Positions 1 to 10,049 of a stretch of DNA of 64,000 nt are shown piece by piece (position 1 is the stretch's first letter; every line of letters starts with the position of its first letter). The DNA is taken from assembly GCA_949987705.1 (NCBI GenBank), contig OX465286.1:15885676-15949675 (forward strand). The letters are read 5' to 3'. The notes under the pieces were generated by a model. That model did no database searches. It was not told the DNA's origin and worked only from the letters and a program-made list of their open reading frames with translations. Both the position numbers and the translations under genes were made by a program. Origin of the DNA: Thereva unica. Taxonomy: Eukaryota > Arthropoda > Insecta > Diptera > Therevidae.

Positions 1-787
1 CAGGACTACAGGCCGGCCAGTCCAAAACAGGAACATTTCTGCCCCTTAAAAATTTTTTTGTCGCATTCGACGAATGCACGGGGGCATTGTCATGTTGAAA
101 AATCCAATTTCCTTCTGCAATATTATCGCCAAAACTTAAAAGGACTTCATTCAATAAATTAATATACATTTCGCTATTCATTTTTGTGGAAATAAAACAT
201 ATTGGAGACCTTCCTATAGCACCTATAGCAGCCCAAATCATAAGTGAACCAACGCCAAAATTACGTGACATCCTCTCTTCTTTGTTTTTGCGAGTATCGT
301 GCCAATACATCTGCGATCCGTCAGGACCATCCAAGTTAAATTTTTTCTCGTCCGAAAAAATAACTGACAACCATTCTTCATCCCAAAACTGATGCTTTTC
401 TGCAAATGCTAATCTAGCCTGTTTATGCTTTGCCGTTAATTTGGGTTTTGCGATGCGTTTGGTGTATTGTAAGTTACTGTCGGCTCTTAAAATACATTGA
501 ACCCATCGGGGGGTAACATTTAGATCAAGCTCCCGTACAATATCTGCTGGACTTGTTGACTTATTACATGCTAACCTCTTGATTTCCCTTATGTCCCTTG
601 GAGTTAACTTTGGTTTTCTGCCAGTACTCTTTTTGGTTCCGTATTTTTCCCGTAAATTAAGGAAGTGAATTACAACGGTTTTGCTCCTATTAACACGCGC
701 AGCGATTTCCCTCGTAGTTAATCCACTTTCTCGGTATGCCGCTATTTTCCCTTTCTCCTCTTCGCTTAATATCTTACCACGTCCCAT
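1..787 (-). CDS. Tc1/mariner superfamily (Tc3-like) transposase, 3' end cut by window edge
   Basis: The frame from the ATG at 787 stays open for 262 codons to base 1. The N-terminus is a double helix-turn-helix DNA-binding region: an opening ILSEEEKGKI stretch, then a GRKPKLT linker near residues 56-62 that resembles the GRPR-type linker of Tc elements. The catalytic half follows, with the first Asp in FSDEKKF (about residue 146) and the second in FQHDNAPVHSS (about residue 233). The final catalytic residue (Glu in a DD34E enzyme) would lie beyond the left edge. Such enzymes cut and paste their own element at TA sites. No stop or frameshift is visible, so this copy may be young. The terminal inverted repeat was not identified; it should lie between here and about 1.1 kb. 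Family assignment is firm; intactness cannot be judged without the missing end. Confidence 0.9.
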   Translation of the reverse strand, partial: MGRGKILSEEEKGKIAAYRESGLTTREIAARVNRSKTVVIHFLNLREKYGTKKSTGRKPKLTPRDIREIKRLACNKSTSPADIVRELDLNVTPRWVQCILRADSNLQYTKRIAKPKLTAKHKQARLAFAEKHQFWDEEWLSVIFSDEKKFNLDGPDGSQMYWHDTRKNKEERMSRNFGVGSLMIWAAIGAIGRSPICFISTKMNSEMYINLLNEVLLSFGDNIAEGNWIFQHDNAPVHSSNATKKFLRGRNVPVLDWPACSP

Positions 788-1145
788 ATTTTTACTCCTG
801 TATTAATTTACCAGATTGTACATGTGTTATTATGATTGAAATAAAACAATTTTGTTATTTTACTAAGACTTAATTGAATTTAAAACACTAGAATTTAATG
901 GATAACGCGTGTGGTCTTATTATTTGTTCGCACTGCCAATAACTAAACGTCGTTAGAAGAAACAATAAAATTTTTTAAACTTGTACATAATACCGTTATA
1001 AGAGCAGTTAGGATATTTCCTTTTAAAATTTGGGTATAACTACAGTGATGCTCAAACTTAAGGGCAAAGCTTACATTTTTATTTTTGGTCTTATCATTAC
1101 TTCGCGGAGTGTATAATAAGGAATGCACGTATCAACCCCAGGCCT
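788..1145. other. AT-rich flank of the Tc3-like element
   Basis: Presumably the 5' untranslated and terminal part of the Tc3-like element plus flank. No coding similarity is seen on either strand. Confidence 0.4.
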
Positions 1146-1582
1146 TACCACGTTATACCATTATCGTATAAGTCGTTCAGAAACTGGAAGGATGCTTCGA
1201 GTAAATATTTTCTTAAAAATAAAATTAAAACTACAAATGGAAACATTTTTAGTATTAGCAAAGCAAGAGTTTTTGTTTTCAAATATCGCTCCCCCATGAT
1301 TAATGTTTTTAATAGTTATACACAAAATGAAGAATTATCTATTGATGTTGCTGGAGCTAGAATTCGCTCAAAAGCATTAAAGAAGGTTACCATTAAGAAA
1401 TTATGCACAGAACCATTAGCAATATCAAAGGAGAAAAAAAGGACCTGTTGAATTTATTCAAAAAAGGAATAATTCCTGCAGAATATGCTGAAGAATATCA
1501 TTTGATGACCTCCAATGAAAACATCCGGGATGAGTTACCACAGACTGATGAAGAACATGTTTCTAATTATGAAGAAGATTAA
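1146..1582 (+). pseudogene. C-terminal relic of a DUF7869-like protein
   Basis: A frame starting YHVIPLSYKSFRNW runs to about 1437, is broken by a one-base slip in a run of seven A's near 1430-1437, and continues in the next frame (DLLNLFKKGIIPAEYAEEYH) to a TAA at 1580-1582. The pattern of short basic strands followed by ELPxSKxKxxDLxxLxxxxIPxxYxxxY and an acidic tail recalls the end of DUF7869-type proteins that are multicopy in insects. That link is from memory of the family. Only the last ~145 residues are left and no upstream part is found. AATAAA-like signals follow at about 1598. Function of the intact protein is not known to me. Confidence 0.5.
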
Positions 1583-2750
1583 CCTTTCACTTTTATAATA
1601 AAACTTTTATAATAAAAATCATATAAACGAACATACTTAATTTTGTAATTCAGTTTCAATAAAGAAGTATTTTTATTTTGTTATATGCGCCTTTGTTTTT
1701 ATATACGCACAGTCAGTGTTACACACGCCAAAAAAAATGTTATATAAGTGCTATTTCTGTGTATTTTAATTGGTACAAGCGACACTTAACTTTTTATATT
1801 TACTTATTAAACAAAAAAGAAACACATACACATCTTTAGCAAGGAGTCATTAACTATAACAACATAATTTTTTTGCAGTGAATGTAATAATTAAATAGAT
1901 AAACGTTTTTTCCTTCTCCTGTAAAATTGCTAAAATGGCGCTTGTAACAATTTAACTTTCCAGTATCGAAATTTTTTTTTTTTTTAGTGTACGTTTCCAA
2001 TCACGTTCAAATAGATGAAAAACCTCGCATATTAGTTTCGGATAAAATAAAAATGGCCATAACTTTAAAAAAATTTCCTACATAAGATCGGACTGAGACT
2101 CCATCCTTCCACTAAAATTGCCTTGTCCCGATTTTTTTCGCCGAAAATATGGTCACCGTATGTAATACGTCCAGAACTTTCCAGAATAATGGGCGCATAA
2201 TGGCAACTGATCACAGCTTCACAATTCATTTATATATTAAGAATAACCAATAAAAGGCACTGTCAAAATCTTTTACTAACAGAATGTTCAAATATAACTG
2301 TACGATGTCAAGGAAAATATTTTGTTAAATTCAATAAAAATCCAAACTTACATTTCTATATTAGCAGAAAAAGAAACTCAAACAATTAACACTTAAATAT
2401 AATAAAATCGAACTTTTCACTCGCACACAACTTGCACTAATGCCATTTTTATTTGAAGAAGTTACGAAATTAAACCTGTCATAAAAAACGCAGCCTACTG
2501 CCACAAGAATTTTTAAAATAAACACACACTTGTCACTTTCGAACTTAGATGGCGTTTTGGCGTTAGTGATATTTTTGTAATTACAGAAAAATTTATTTTA
2601 TTGATATTTATTAAATTGCACAATGAAAATATGGTTAAATTATTATAGAATATAGTATAAATAATAAGTATTTAATAAAAATATGCTTAATAAGGATTAT
2701 TTATCACAACACGCAAAACTGGCCTGAGTTTTTATCGTTAGTCGGTGATT
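1583..2750. other. AT-rich stretch without recognised features
   Basis: Strongly AT-rich with homopolymer runs. No open frame above about 60 codons shows a recognisable motif and no clear inverted repeat was found. Confidence 0.5.
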
Positions 2751-2856
2751 AGACTGGACGTTCCAACGTACGTACGAAGCCCTTCATCATCTCCACTTCC
2801 TCCTAGATCATCTAAAAAGCTCCTAAGGAACGTATGTACGTAGGATCGTCCAGTCT
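2751..2856. repeat. Short foldback with 26-bp imperfect arms
   Basis: Bases 2751-2776 (AGACTGGACGTTCCAACGTA...) pair with 2831-2856 read on the other strand (AGACTGGACGATCCTACGTA...), about 21 of 26 positions. The loop is about 54 bases. It may be a small foldback MITE or one end of a larger unit, since CAGCCTACACACGACAAACT follows directly at about 2861. Confidence 0.6.
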
Positions 2857-3120
2857 AAAGCAGCCTACACACGACAAACTTGGTTGCAAATAAAGTTGGC
2901 AACATTTGGTGTTGGTGTCAAAATTGAAAGTGTGTAGGTTGGTTAACAACTTCAAATTGAAGTTTGTCGACGGTTGGAATGAAATCAAAAATTTTTGATT
3001 TTTCGTAGTAGTTGGCAACCATGTTGTATGTCTGTAGCGGTATTGAGAACTTATCCAGCGAAAATCATTTGAAAAAGTAATTTGAACGGTGCACTTCGTT
3101 GATGTTTTATGTGATAGTCT
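2857..3120. other. Low-complexity flank beside the CR1-group tail
   Basis: Contains partly self-complementary AAGTTTGTCG / CGACAAACTT words (about 2873-2882 and 2961-2970), suggesting another short foldback. No coding signal. Confidence 0.35.
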
Positions 3121-5803
3121 ACTACTAGTACTACTACTCTACTAGTAGTACGTCATGTCGTTTAGGTCATGGTGCAATGTCCAGTAGTAAGCTTAGCACG
3201 AAAGATAGACAGAAGGACATAATAGGTTAGGGGGAGTCAAGGGGGTGTTGCAGAAAGTGGCGATGAACCTTGCGCTTGAACTCTTGGATGTTGTATGAGT
3301 TCGGGAATACTGTCTTAGGAAGGTTGTTCCACAGACGAGTTGTTCTTGTTATAAACGAATTTCTAAATCGGAGTGTGCGCGAAGATAAGGGCTGTAAACT
3401 GTCGGGGTGAGCCGAGCGGGCAAGTCTTGTGTTGCGGGAGAAATGTTGCCGTGGAGGCATGAGGTGACTTATTTCAATGGAGCTGTCATTATGAAAAAAG
3501 CGATAAAATTTTGCAAGAGCTGCTACATTCCTACGGTGGCTTAATGAGTCAATTGAAGAGCAAATGGCGCTGTCACCAATAAGTTTGAGGGCGCGGTTTT
3601 GCGCCTTGTCCAGCCAAGCTAAGATGGTTCTTGGGGCCCCGGCCCAGATATACGAGTTGTATTCAAGACGGGGACGAATGTAGGACTTGTAAATTATAGC
3701 CCTGGTAGACGGCTGAAGGAGAAATTTGCACCTTTTGAGGAATCCTAGACACTGGGATGCTTGTTTAGCACTTTGGAATATCTGGTTATTCCAGCGCAGA
3801 TCTTCAGCTAATGTTACGCCTAGGATGTTTAGGGAGGGTTCTGCCGTTACGGTCTTGTTGTCCACTGAAATAGAAAGAGGTTCGGTGCAAGTTTTGTTGG
3901 AGATGAGACAGTACTTCGTTTTTAATGCATTAAATTCGACACGGTTCTTGTGGCCCCAATCAAGAATTCGTTCGATGTCCCTGTTGATTGAATTGGACAA
4001 CAGTTAGCGATGATGTAGACAAGGTCTGGCACGCGCTTGTGCTACATTATCAAAACCATATGAGTAACGTAGAGTACCGTCGTCAGCAAAGCTGTGGAGT
4101 GAGTTGGAGGGGACTGAGAGCAGGTCATTTATAAAAACTAGGAAGAGAGCTGGTGATAGAATTGAGCCCTGGGGAACACATGCGGAGATATGGTGGGGGT
4201 CGGATTCGACGCCATCCAATACTACCTTGACTGAACGGCCAGAAAGGAAGCTCTCAATCCAGTTCTTCAGAACAGAGTCAATACCAATAGCTTGGAGTTT
4301 AGCCAACAGAGCGGGATGCCATACTCTGTCAAAAGCCTTGGAGATATCCGGAGCAACCAAGCCAGATTCACCAAATCGGTGTATACTTCGGCTGAGGCGC
4401 TCCGTTAGGCAAACAAGGAGGTCGCCAGTACATCTTTTCGATCTAAAGCCGTATTGTTTGTCGTTCAATATTTGGTTGTATTCAAGATATTCCATAAGCT
4501 TTCTTTTTATTATTGTTTCCATAATTTTGGAGAGAATAGAAGTAATTGCTATTGGGCGGTAGTTAGCAGGGTCACTAACTTCACCTTTTTTCGGTATAGG
4601 CTGAACATGAGCCAGTTTCCAGGAGTCAGGATAAATTCCGGAGAAGTATGAAAGTGCAATAAGTTTGCGCAGAGGTTTAGCCAAAGGTGAGGCACATTTT
4701 TTAAGAACTATAGGGGGAATTTTGTCGGGGCCAGTGGATTTGTTGGAGTCCAGCTCTTTGAGACACTTATACACTTCACGCGTCCTGAAGAAAACTCTAT
4801 CCATTGAGTGAGCGGAACACTCGATTGTGGGGGGTTGCATGTCGGCATCGGGTAAGGAAGAATTCTCGGCGAACAGAAGTGCCAGTAGATCGGCCTTGGG
4901 TTTGCTTTCTGTTATCACCTGTTTGTTATAAATGAATGGAGGCGTTGTATGTGAAGTGAAATTATTCCTGATGGAGGTTACCAAGGACCAGAAGTTTTTA
5001 CTGCCAGCAGTGGAGTTTATGAGTTTACCTCTCAGTCTGTAATCGAATAATTCTTCGACTTTCTTGATGGTGGATTTACAAGAGTTTCTCAACCTGATGT
5101 ACTCACGTCGAGATGTTTCGCTCGGAGAATTTTTGTACTGTCTGTAGGCGGCTTCTTTGGTTTTGATTGCGTTCATACACTCTCGATAGAACCATCCATA
5201 TTGCCTAGGCTTTATGGATTTGGAAGAATGGGGAATGAATAAACGCATTCCGGCCAGTATAATTTTGGTAATACAGATGGCCGCAAAATTAGCATCGCGG
5301 TTCTGAAAACACAAATCCCAATCAGCAGCTCGGAAAAAGCGAATCAGCCCCCTCCAGTTGGCTTTTCCATAATGCCAAACAGTTCTCCTAGGAGCTGGCG
5401 TGGTTGGGGTTGGAGATGGGTATGAGAAGTAAGCGCTGACTAGACAGTGATCCGAATTGCCAATAGGCGAATCGACCTCAACGGAGTAACGTGTAGGGTG
5501 GGAGGTAAGAAAAAGATCAAGGTGTGCCCCTTGTCCTGCAGTGTCAGGAACACGCGTACGCTGTTTCACTATTTGGTGCAGGTTATTGGTCTCAGCAAAG
5601 AGCTCGGCATCCCTGCCAGAAACACTGGTGCCATTCGAGTAATTCAGCCAATTTACGTTGTGAACGTTGAAATCACCCGCAACAATGATTTCGCACTCCG
5701 GATGGGAGGATAAAAATTTGAAGATACGTTCGGAGATAGCGTCGAACGCTAATAAGGAAGCTTCATTACTAATATTAGGACTCCTGTATTTCCGAACTGG
5801 CAT
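3121..5803 (-). mobile_element. CR1-group non-LTR retrotransposon (copy CR1-A1), 5'-truncated
   Basis: Minus-strand element with coding region 5803-3227, a short 3' UTR containing AAGCTTACTACTGGACATTG, and a 3' tail of TAG/TAC triplets near 3119-3155 in place of poly(A), as expected of CR1-like elements. Fragments of the same 3' end recur at 5850-5922 (+), 27764-27826 and 30826-30950 (-), 44120-44305 (-) and 56236-56650 (+), so this is an abundant family here. The 5' end is lost inside the endonuclease domain, typical of incomplete reverse transcription. Confidence 0.85.
3227..5803 (-). pseudogene. CR1-A1 ORF2: partial endonuclease plus reverse transcriptase, one in-frame stop
   Basis: Two open stretches, 5803-4007 (599 codons) and 4000-3230 (257 codons), lie in the same frame and are separated only by a TAA at 4006-4004. 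In order: C-terminal endonuclease part (VAGDFNVHN near residue 42, DLFLTSHP, then IGNSDHCLVSA with the Ser-Asp-His motif), a linker, and reverse transcriptase with the fingers block NYRPIAITSILSKIME, palm motif A DISKAFDRVWH, motif B VPQGSILSPALF, and motif C SFADDGTL. The second stretch is the thumb and the C-terminus, with ARSAHP and RTTRLWNNLPKTVFPNSYN, a signature of this clade in arthropods. The catalytic Asps of motifs A and C are kept. An upstream stop lies four codons before the ATG and the N-terminal endonuclease half is absent, so the copy is dead on arrival. Enzyme role: nick target DNA and prime cDNA synthesis there. Confidence 0.88.
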
Positions 5804-5849
5804 AACACTTCTGACCTAAAGTTCATCGAAATCTGCTTGAGGACCCGTC

Positions 5850-5922
5850 GTCACCCCCTCTAATATCTTCTTCTCTTCTATCCTGCAAACTAAGCTTACT
5901 ATACTAGACATTCCAGCATCAT
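5850..5922 (+). repeat. 3'-end fragment of the CR1-A family in opposite orientation
   Basis: CACCCCCTCTAATATC and AAGCTTACTATACTAGACAT match the stop-codon region and 3' UTR seen at 56525-56590 (+). It lies head-to-head with the truncated 5' end of CR1-A1, either an inversion during integration or an independent older fragment. Confidence 0.6.
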
Positions 5923-5925
5923 TCC

Positions 5926-7575
5926 TAGCTGCGTTTTTTTTTTTTTGATTTCGCACAAAGGAGTTCACACCTTTCACCACTGAGCCGAGTGCTATTAGCT
6001 TATGAGTAATAAGCGTGCTAAAGTTCTTGAGCTCATCAGCATTAATAAATCGGCTCTAAACGTCCGCATCTATTCTCGTTCACTCCGCAACCACCCCTGC
6101 TCTCGCGTGCAATTCATAACAATTCGGCCATAAATTCTCATAAAATATCGACGCTGAGTTGGGAAAAATAGCAAAAAAAAACCAGCGGCGCGCACAGAAA
6201 TATGCGAAACGGAGAGGGCCGCAGATTGAAAAAAAAAGTGGAGGAAACATCCAAGAATTAAATAAATCGATTTAACACCTCACTTTTGTGCACTCTATGA
6301 AGTTGCAACAGCACTCGCGGCCAGGTATGGAGCTGCAGCCGCCACCACACCCGCCCACCACCCTCCTTCCCCAGGCGGGAAAAAAACAAAAGAGCAGCAC
6401 GGCCGCAGGTAAGAAACACATGCAGGGCATATGCAGCACAGTGCAAATAACATGTGCAGCAACATAATCCCGACAAAAAGTCTATCACAACATATTCAGC
6501 AGTTATTGAAGGAAGAAGAATGGGCCAGCCGCATTCTGGAAGGCGGGGGTCACGGATGGACACTATGAATAGTAGTAGGGTTTCTGGGATGCCGATATGT
6601 TGTTGGTGGTGCAGATTGGCCGCCGATGACTCCCCATCCGCCTATCGGGCCGAGCAAGATAAGCGCGCATCGTCTCAGCACACACCGTATACGGTTACCT
6701 GAATTGAGAGGGCCAAAAACAAAGGCGTCCACACACAGCAAAAGTATAATATTTTCACGCGAGCGAAGATTTAAGGTCTTTAGGTTTTACCTTGTTCTTA
6801 CCTTTATTTCTCGCCGTGGTCGTTTTGTTTCCGCTGGGCCCATTTTGTGTTTGCTTAAGACAGGGCCTGCGGGCATTTATCATATCACATTATTTATAAA
6901 ATTTTACAATAAAATGCCGAGATCTTGATATCGACGTAAGAGGGCTGTGTGCGACGGGCCAAAGGACCGTTCACGGGCGACCACGGCCAACAACAACGGT
7001 CGCGGCAGCGGTAGTGCGCGAAATTCTCGCGCATTTATCGAGAGTTTCTCCACTCGTGTGTCGCTTTTTATCTCATTTTTTTTTTTTGGTTTTGCATGAA
7101 AACAAACTTGGCATTGTTTGGAGGTGTTGGCTGCGCTTTCGAGGTTCATTTTTCTTAAATTTATTTATTTTCAGACTTTATTTGTTGTTTGGTTAATGCT
7201 TGTTGTCAGAGCTGAGGCACTCCTGAGAGAGCAGATGGCAGCTTATCACAGCCGCGGGATTTTACCGTGAAGCACCGCGGGCTCCGATGTATTTAGAAAG
7301 AAGTTACTTTGTAAGGGAATTGTGTGCCATTGTAAGCGATTCCCCCTTGATTTGGTTAACTCGTTCCAATTATATGTGTAATTGATGCAAATATAATTTC
7401 GATTGGACTTTGGGAGAAGCGTTTAGCGACAGGCTTAGAAGGACGGCTTAACGGCGGCACGAAACAAAGTCAAAAAATTTTCTTAAATGTTTCAACAATG
7501 ATTCGTTCTGCATCAAGCTCGGGTCTTTATTCATAAAAGAGATTGTTCTAATAGCCACCTTATCTCTTTTATACC
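5926..7575. other. Repeat-poor, GC-richer island without identified gene
   Basis: Composition changes here: GC rises and TE motifs disappear. It contains poly-T and poly-A tracts, a palindrome AGCCGCGG/CCGCGGGCT (about 7250-7285) and short open frames with no recognised motif. It may be unique host sequence (UTR, intron or regulatory DNA). No splice structure can be supported. Confidence 0.4.
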
Positions 7576-8545
7576 AAAGGTAAGGGAAAACCCAGAACAG
7601 GTATTCTGGTCAAAAATAACATAAGCACCTTTCTTCTCCCTCAATTTAGCAACGGAGACCTTACTGTGGTCGACCTAGAGTTGAAACAGAAGAAAATCAG
7701 GATGGCCTCTTTCTATCTAGCCCACAATGATGAGGCCTTTCAGGACCTGGTAAAATTCACCCATCCTACCACGGTTCTGGTTATGGGAGATGATGCAAAT
7801 GCGCGCCATACACAATGGGGCAGCACGGACACCAATGATCGAGGTGAAGTTATTTTTAACTACCTACTGAACACCAACCTTGCTATTTGTAATAAAGGTA
7901 ATGACCCCAATTTTGTTACCAAAAACAGAGAGGAAGTTCTGGACATCACCCTTGTCTCGGACTGCCACTCCGACCGAATAGTGGTCTGGAAGGTTTTGAA
8001 GGAACACTCCTTTTCAGATCATAGATTAATAGAGTTCCAACTGCAAGACTCGAGCCCAGCCACCAAACCTCCAAAGCACAAATTGGGGTTACTATACTAG
8101 GCTTATCGCAAAAAATCTTGCCCCCAAGCCTCCCTTTGTTTTTCACGAAACAATGCACTTACGCCATTAATAAAGCTTGTCCGAACAGGCCACATAAAGA
8201 GTCTTCCAAACCCCCATGGTGGTCTCGCGAACTTGAGACACTCCGAGAAGAGTGCGGAAAGGAATTTAATTCAGCGAGACGCAGTAACAGCGCAACCGCC
8301 TGGGGCTGCTATAAGTCGAAGCTGAATAGATACAAAACGGCAATAAGGAAGGCCAAACGTACCTCTTGGGCTACCTTTTGCAGCAATATAGAGTCCAAAT
8401 CGGAGACCTCAAGGCTGCGTAAAATTTTAACTAAAGCGCCAACAATGCTTAGTTATTTACGCAAGGAAGACGGCGATTGGACCGACTCAAGCAAAGAATC
8501 CCCGAAACTACTTATGGACACCCACTTCCCGAGTAGTCAGCGCCG
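7576..8545 (+). pseudogene. R1/LOA/I-group retrotransposon fragment: endonuclease and linker
   Basis: The frame is readable from about 7576 to 8097 and has no ATG in its early part. It holds an apurinic-type endonuclease domain: GILVKNN, the metal-binding block VMGDDANARHTQWGS (normally GDFNAHH; Phe-Asn is altered to Asp-Ala), then LDITLVSD and SFSDHRLIEF. A TAG at 8098-8100 and a frame change follow. The next frame (8118-8545) carries the linker before the reverse transcriptase, with KPPWWSRELETLREECG and LLMDTHFPSSQ. The copy stops at about 8545, where unrelated sequence begins. A related copy restarts at about 10.05 kb with an overlapping LLMTTHFPGSQ block, so these are two insertions and not one interrupted element. 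Confidence 0.8.
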
Positions 8546-8552
8546 TAACTAG

Positions 8553-8927
8553 GCATGTGCAGGCGGTGCGGCGCACCAGGGCCCCCGGGCCCTGAGGGGC
8601 CCCCGAAGATTTCTTTTTTTTTTTTTTAGAATTCGTTTTAAAGTATGAGCTAGAAAAGATCTTCGATAACGTTTTTATAACATTGTATAAAATTGGATCT
8701 ACTTTTTTATGGAAAGGGCCCCTGGGAAACTTTTTTTTCTAGAACGCTCTTATTATAGTCCGGGAGCCAGCGACCTTTTGAGGGTGGTCATTTCACAAAG
8801 GCTGAAAATTTTTTTCCAGCCTTATTTGGTATCACTAGTAATTGAATGGACCTCCAGCTTGCGCAGTTCCGGGGGGTGTAGCTGCGGCAGCCTCCCACAC
8901 ATGTAAAATAATAATTAAAAAAAACCA
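8553..8927. repeat. Compound repeat with a terminus resembling the 13-kb foldback
   Basis: Starts with GGGGCCCCC-rich and poly-T sequence. At about 8766 GAGCCAGCGACCTTTTGAGG followed by GTGGTCATTTCACAAAGG resembles the outer end of the 13.2-kb foldback (GAGCCAGCGACGTATTTTGG, then GTTGTCATTTC). No coding. Confidence 0.45.
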
Positions 8928-9329
8928 ATACTGCAAAAGCTGAAACTTTGTTAACATTTACATTATGTTATAAAATAAAGAAAAAACGTATCCAGCCGAA
9001 TGTAGAGTGGGGGATTATGCCCCAGCTTTTCACGTAAAGAAGTGGAAAATGCGCACTGAGTAAACTGATACCGCAAAAACTGAAATTTGGTAAATTTATA
9101 GTTAAGTGAATAACTTAAACGAAAAAAACATCCAGCTTCATATTTAGTGGGGGAAAAGTGTCCAGCCGATGCAGTAAAAGACGTTGCGCATCGGCATGCG
9201 CTCAGGCGCGTTGTATCTTTGGATGTAGCAGCTGGACACTTTCCCCCCACTAAATAGAAAGCTGGATGTTTTTTTCTATTAACTTATTTACTTAACTATT
9301 ATATTACCGAATTTCAGCTCTTGTGGTAT
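8928..9329. repeat. Palindromic element with ~99-bp arms plus a tandem third copy
   Basis: Left arm 9068-9166 and right arm 9231-9329 are inverted copies: both carry ATACCGCAAAAACTGAAATT-type starts and an inner (A)GTGTCCAGC end. The loop contains a small hairpin CGATGC...GCATCG (9167-9193). A diverged direct copy of the left arm sits at 8928-9026, a ~140-bp period. Confidence 0.7.
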
Positions 9330-10049
9330 AAGATATCTATACTTTTCTCATGAAACACAGCGCGCCCATGTAGTTATTATACTGTCTCACAAGTTTTTGA
9401 ATTTAAAGGCTATTAGTAAATATTTACACTTTTGAATATACATAATAAACCGTACAATACATAACATAAACAGGAAATATGTAGACATCAAAATAAGAAA
9501 AGTAAAAAAAAAATTTAATTATTTGAACTTTTTACTATTAATTATTATTCGAACGTTTTACTATTAATTATTTGAAGTTTTTTAGTATTTACAATATTTA
9601 CAAAACTATATACTAAGAATAAAAATAAATAAACATATTATGTTATTATCTACGCACAAAATAATATTCGAATTTATTAGAATCCGCCATCTTCGGATTC
9701 ATTTCCATCGCAAAATACACAGAAGGGATGTATATTCGACATTGTCGCAGCTCGAAACGGTAGAAGTTCAACGATCGCACTGGATAGCTTGGCGTCACTC
9801 TGCCAAATTCGCAGCAAACAGATGAAACATTTGGGGAGAAGGGATACTTCCGTATTAGATACAATAGACCGACTGCTGTGTGATTCGTTTCTAGAAATTT
9901 CAAAATTTAGGCATCGAAATCAAATTTTCAAAGACGAGCCATGTCAAAATATATTCTAACTGAGCTATTCAATCCAGTCGACACAAATCGCTGAGTTAGT
10001 TTTTACGCTGTGCTGTTCAGCTAAGCGGCTTTTCCGCTGAGCGCGCTGG
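9330..10049. other. AT-rich spacer, no gene
   Basis: Includes an imperfect tandem of TTTACTATTAATTATTTGAA-type units (about 9515-9590). A short hairpin GCTAAGCGGCTTTTCCGCTGAGC lies near 10020. No recognised coding. Confidence 0.45.
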
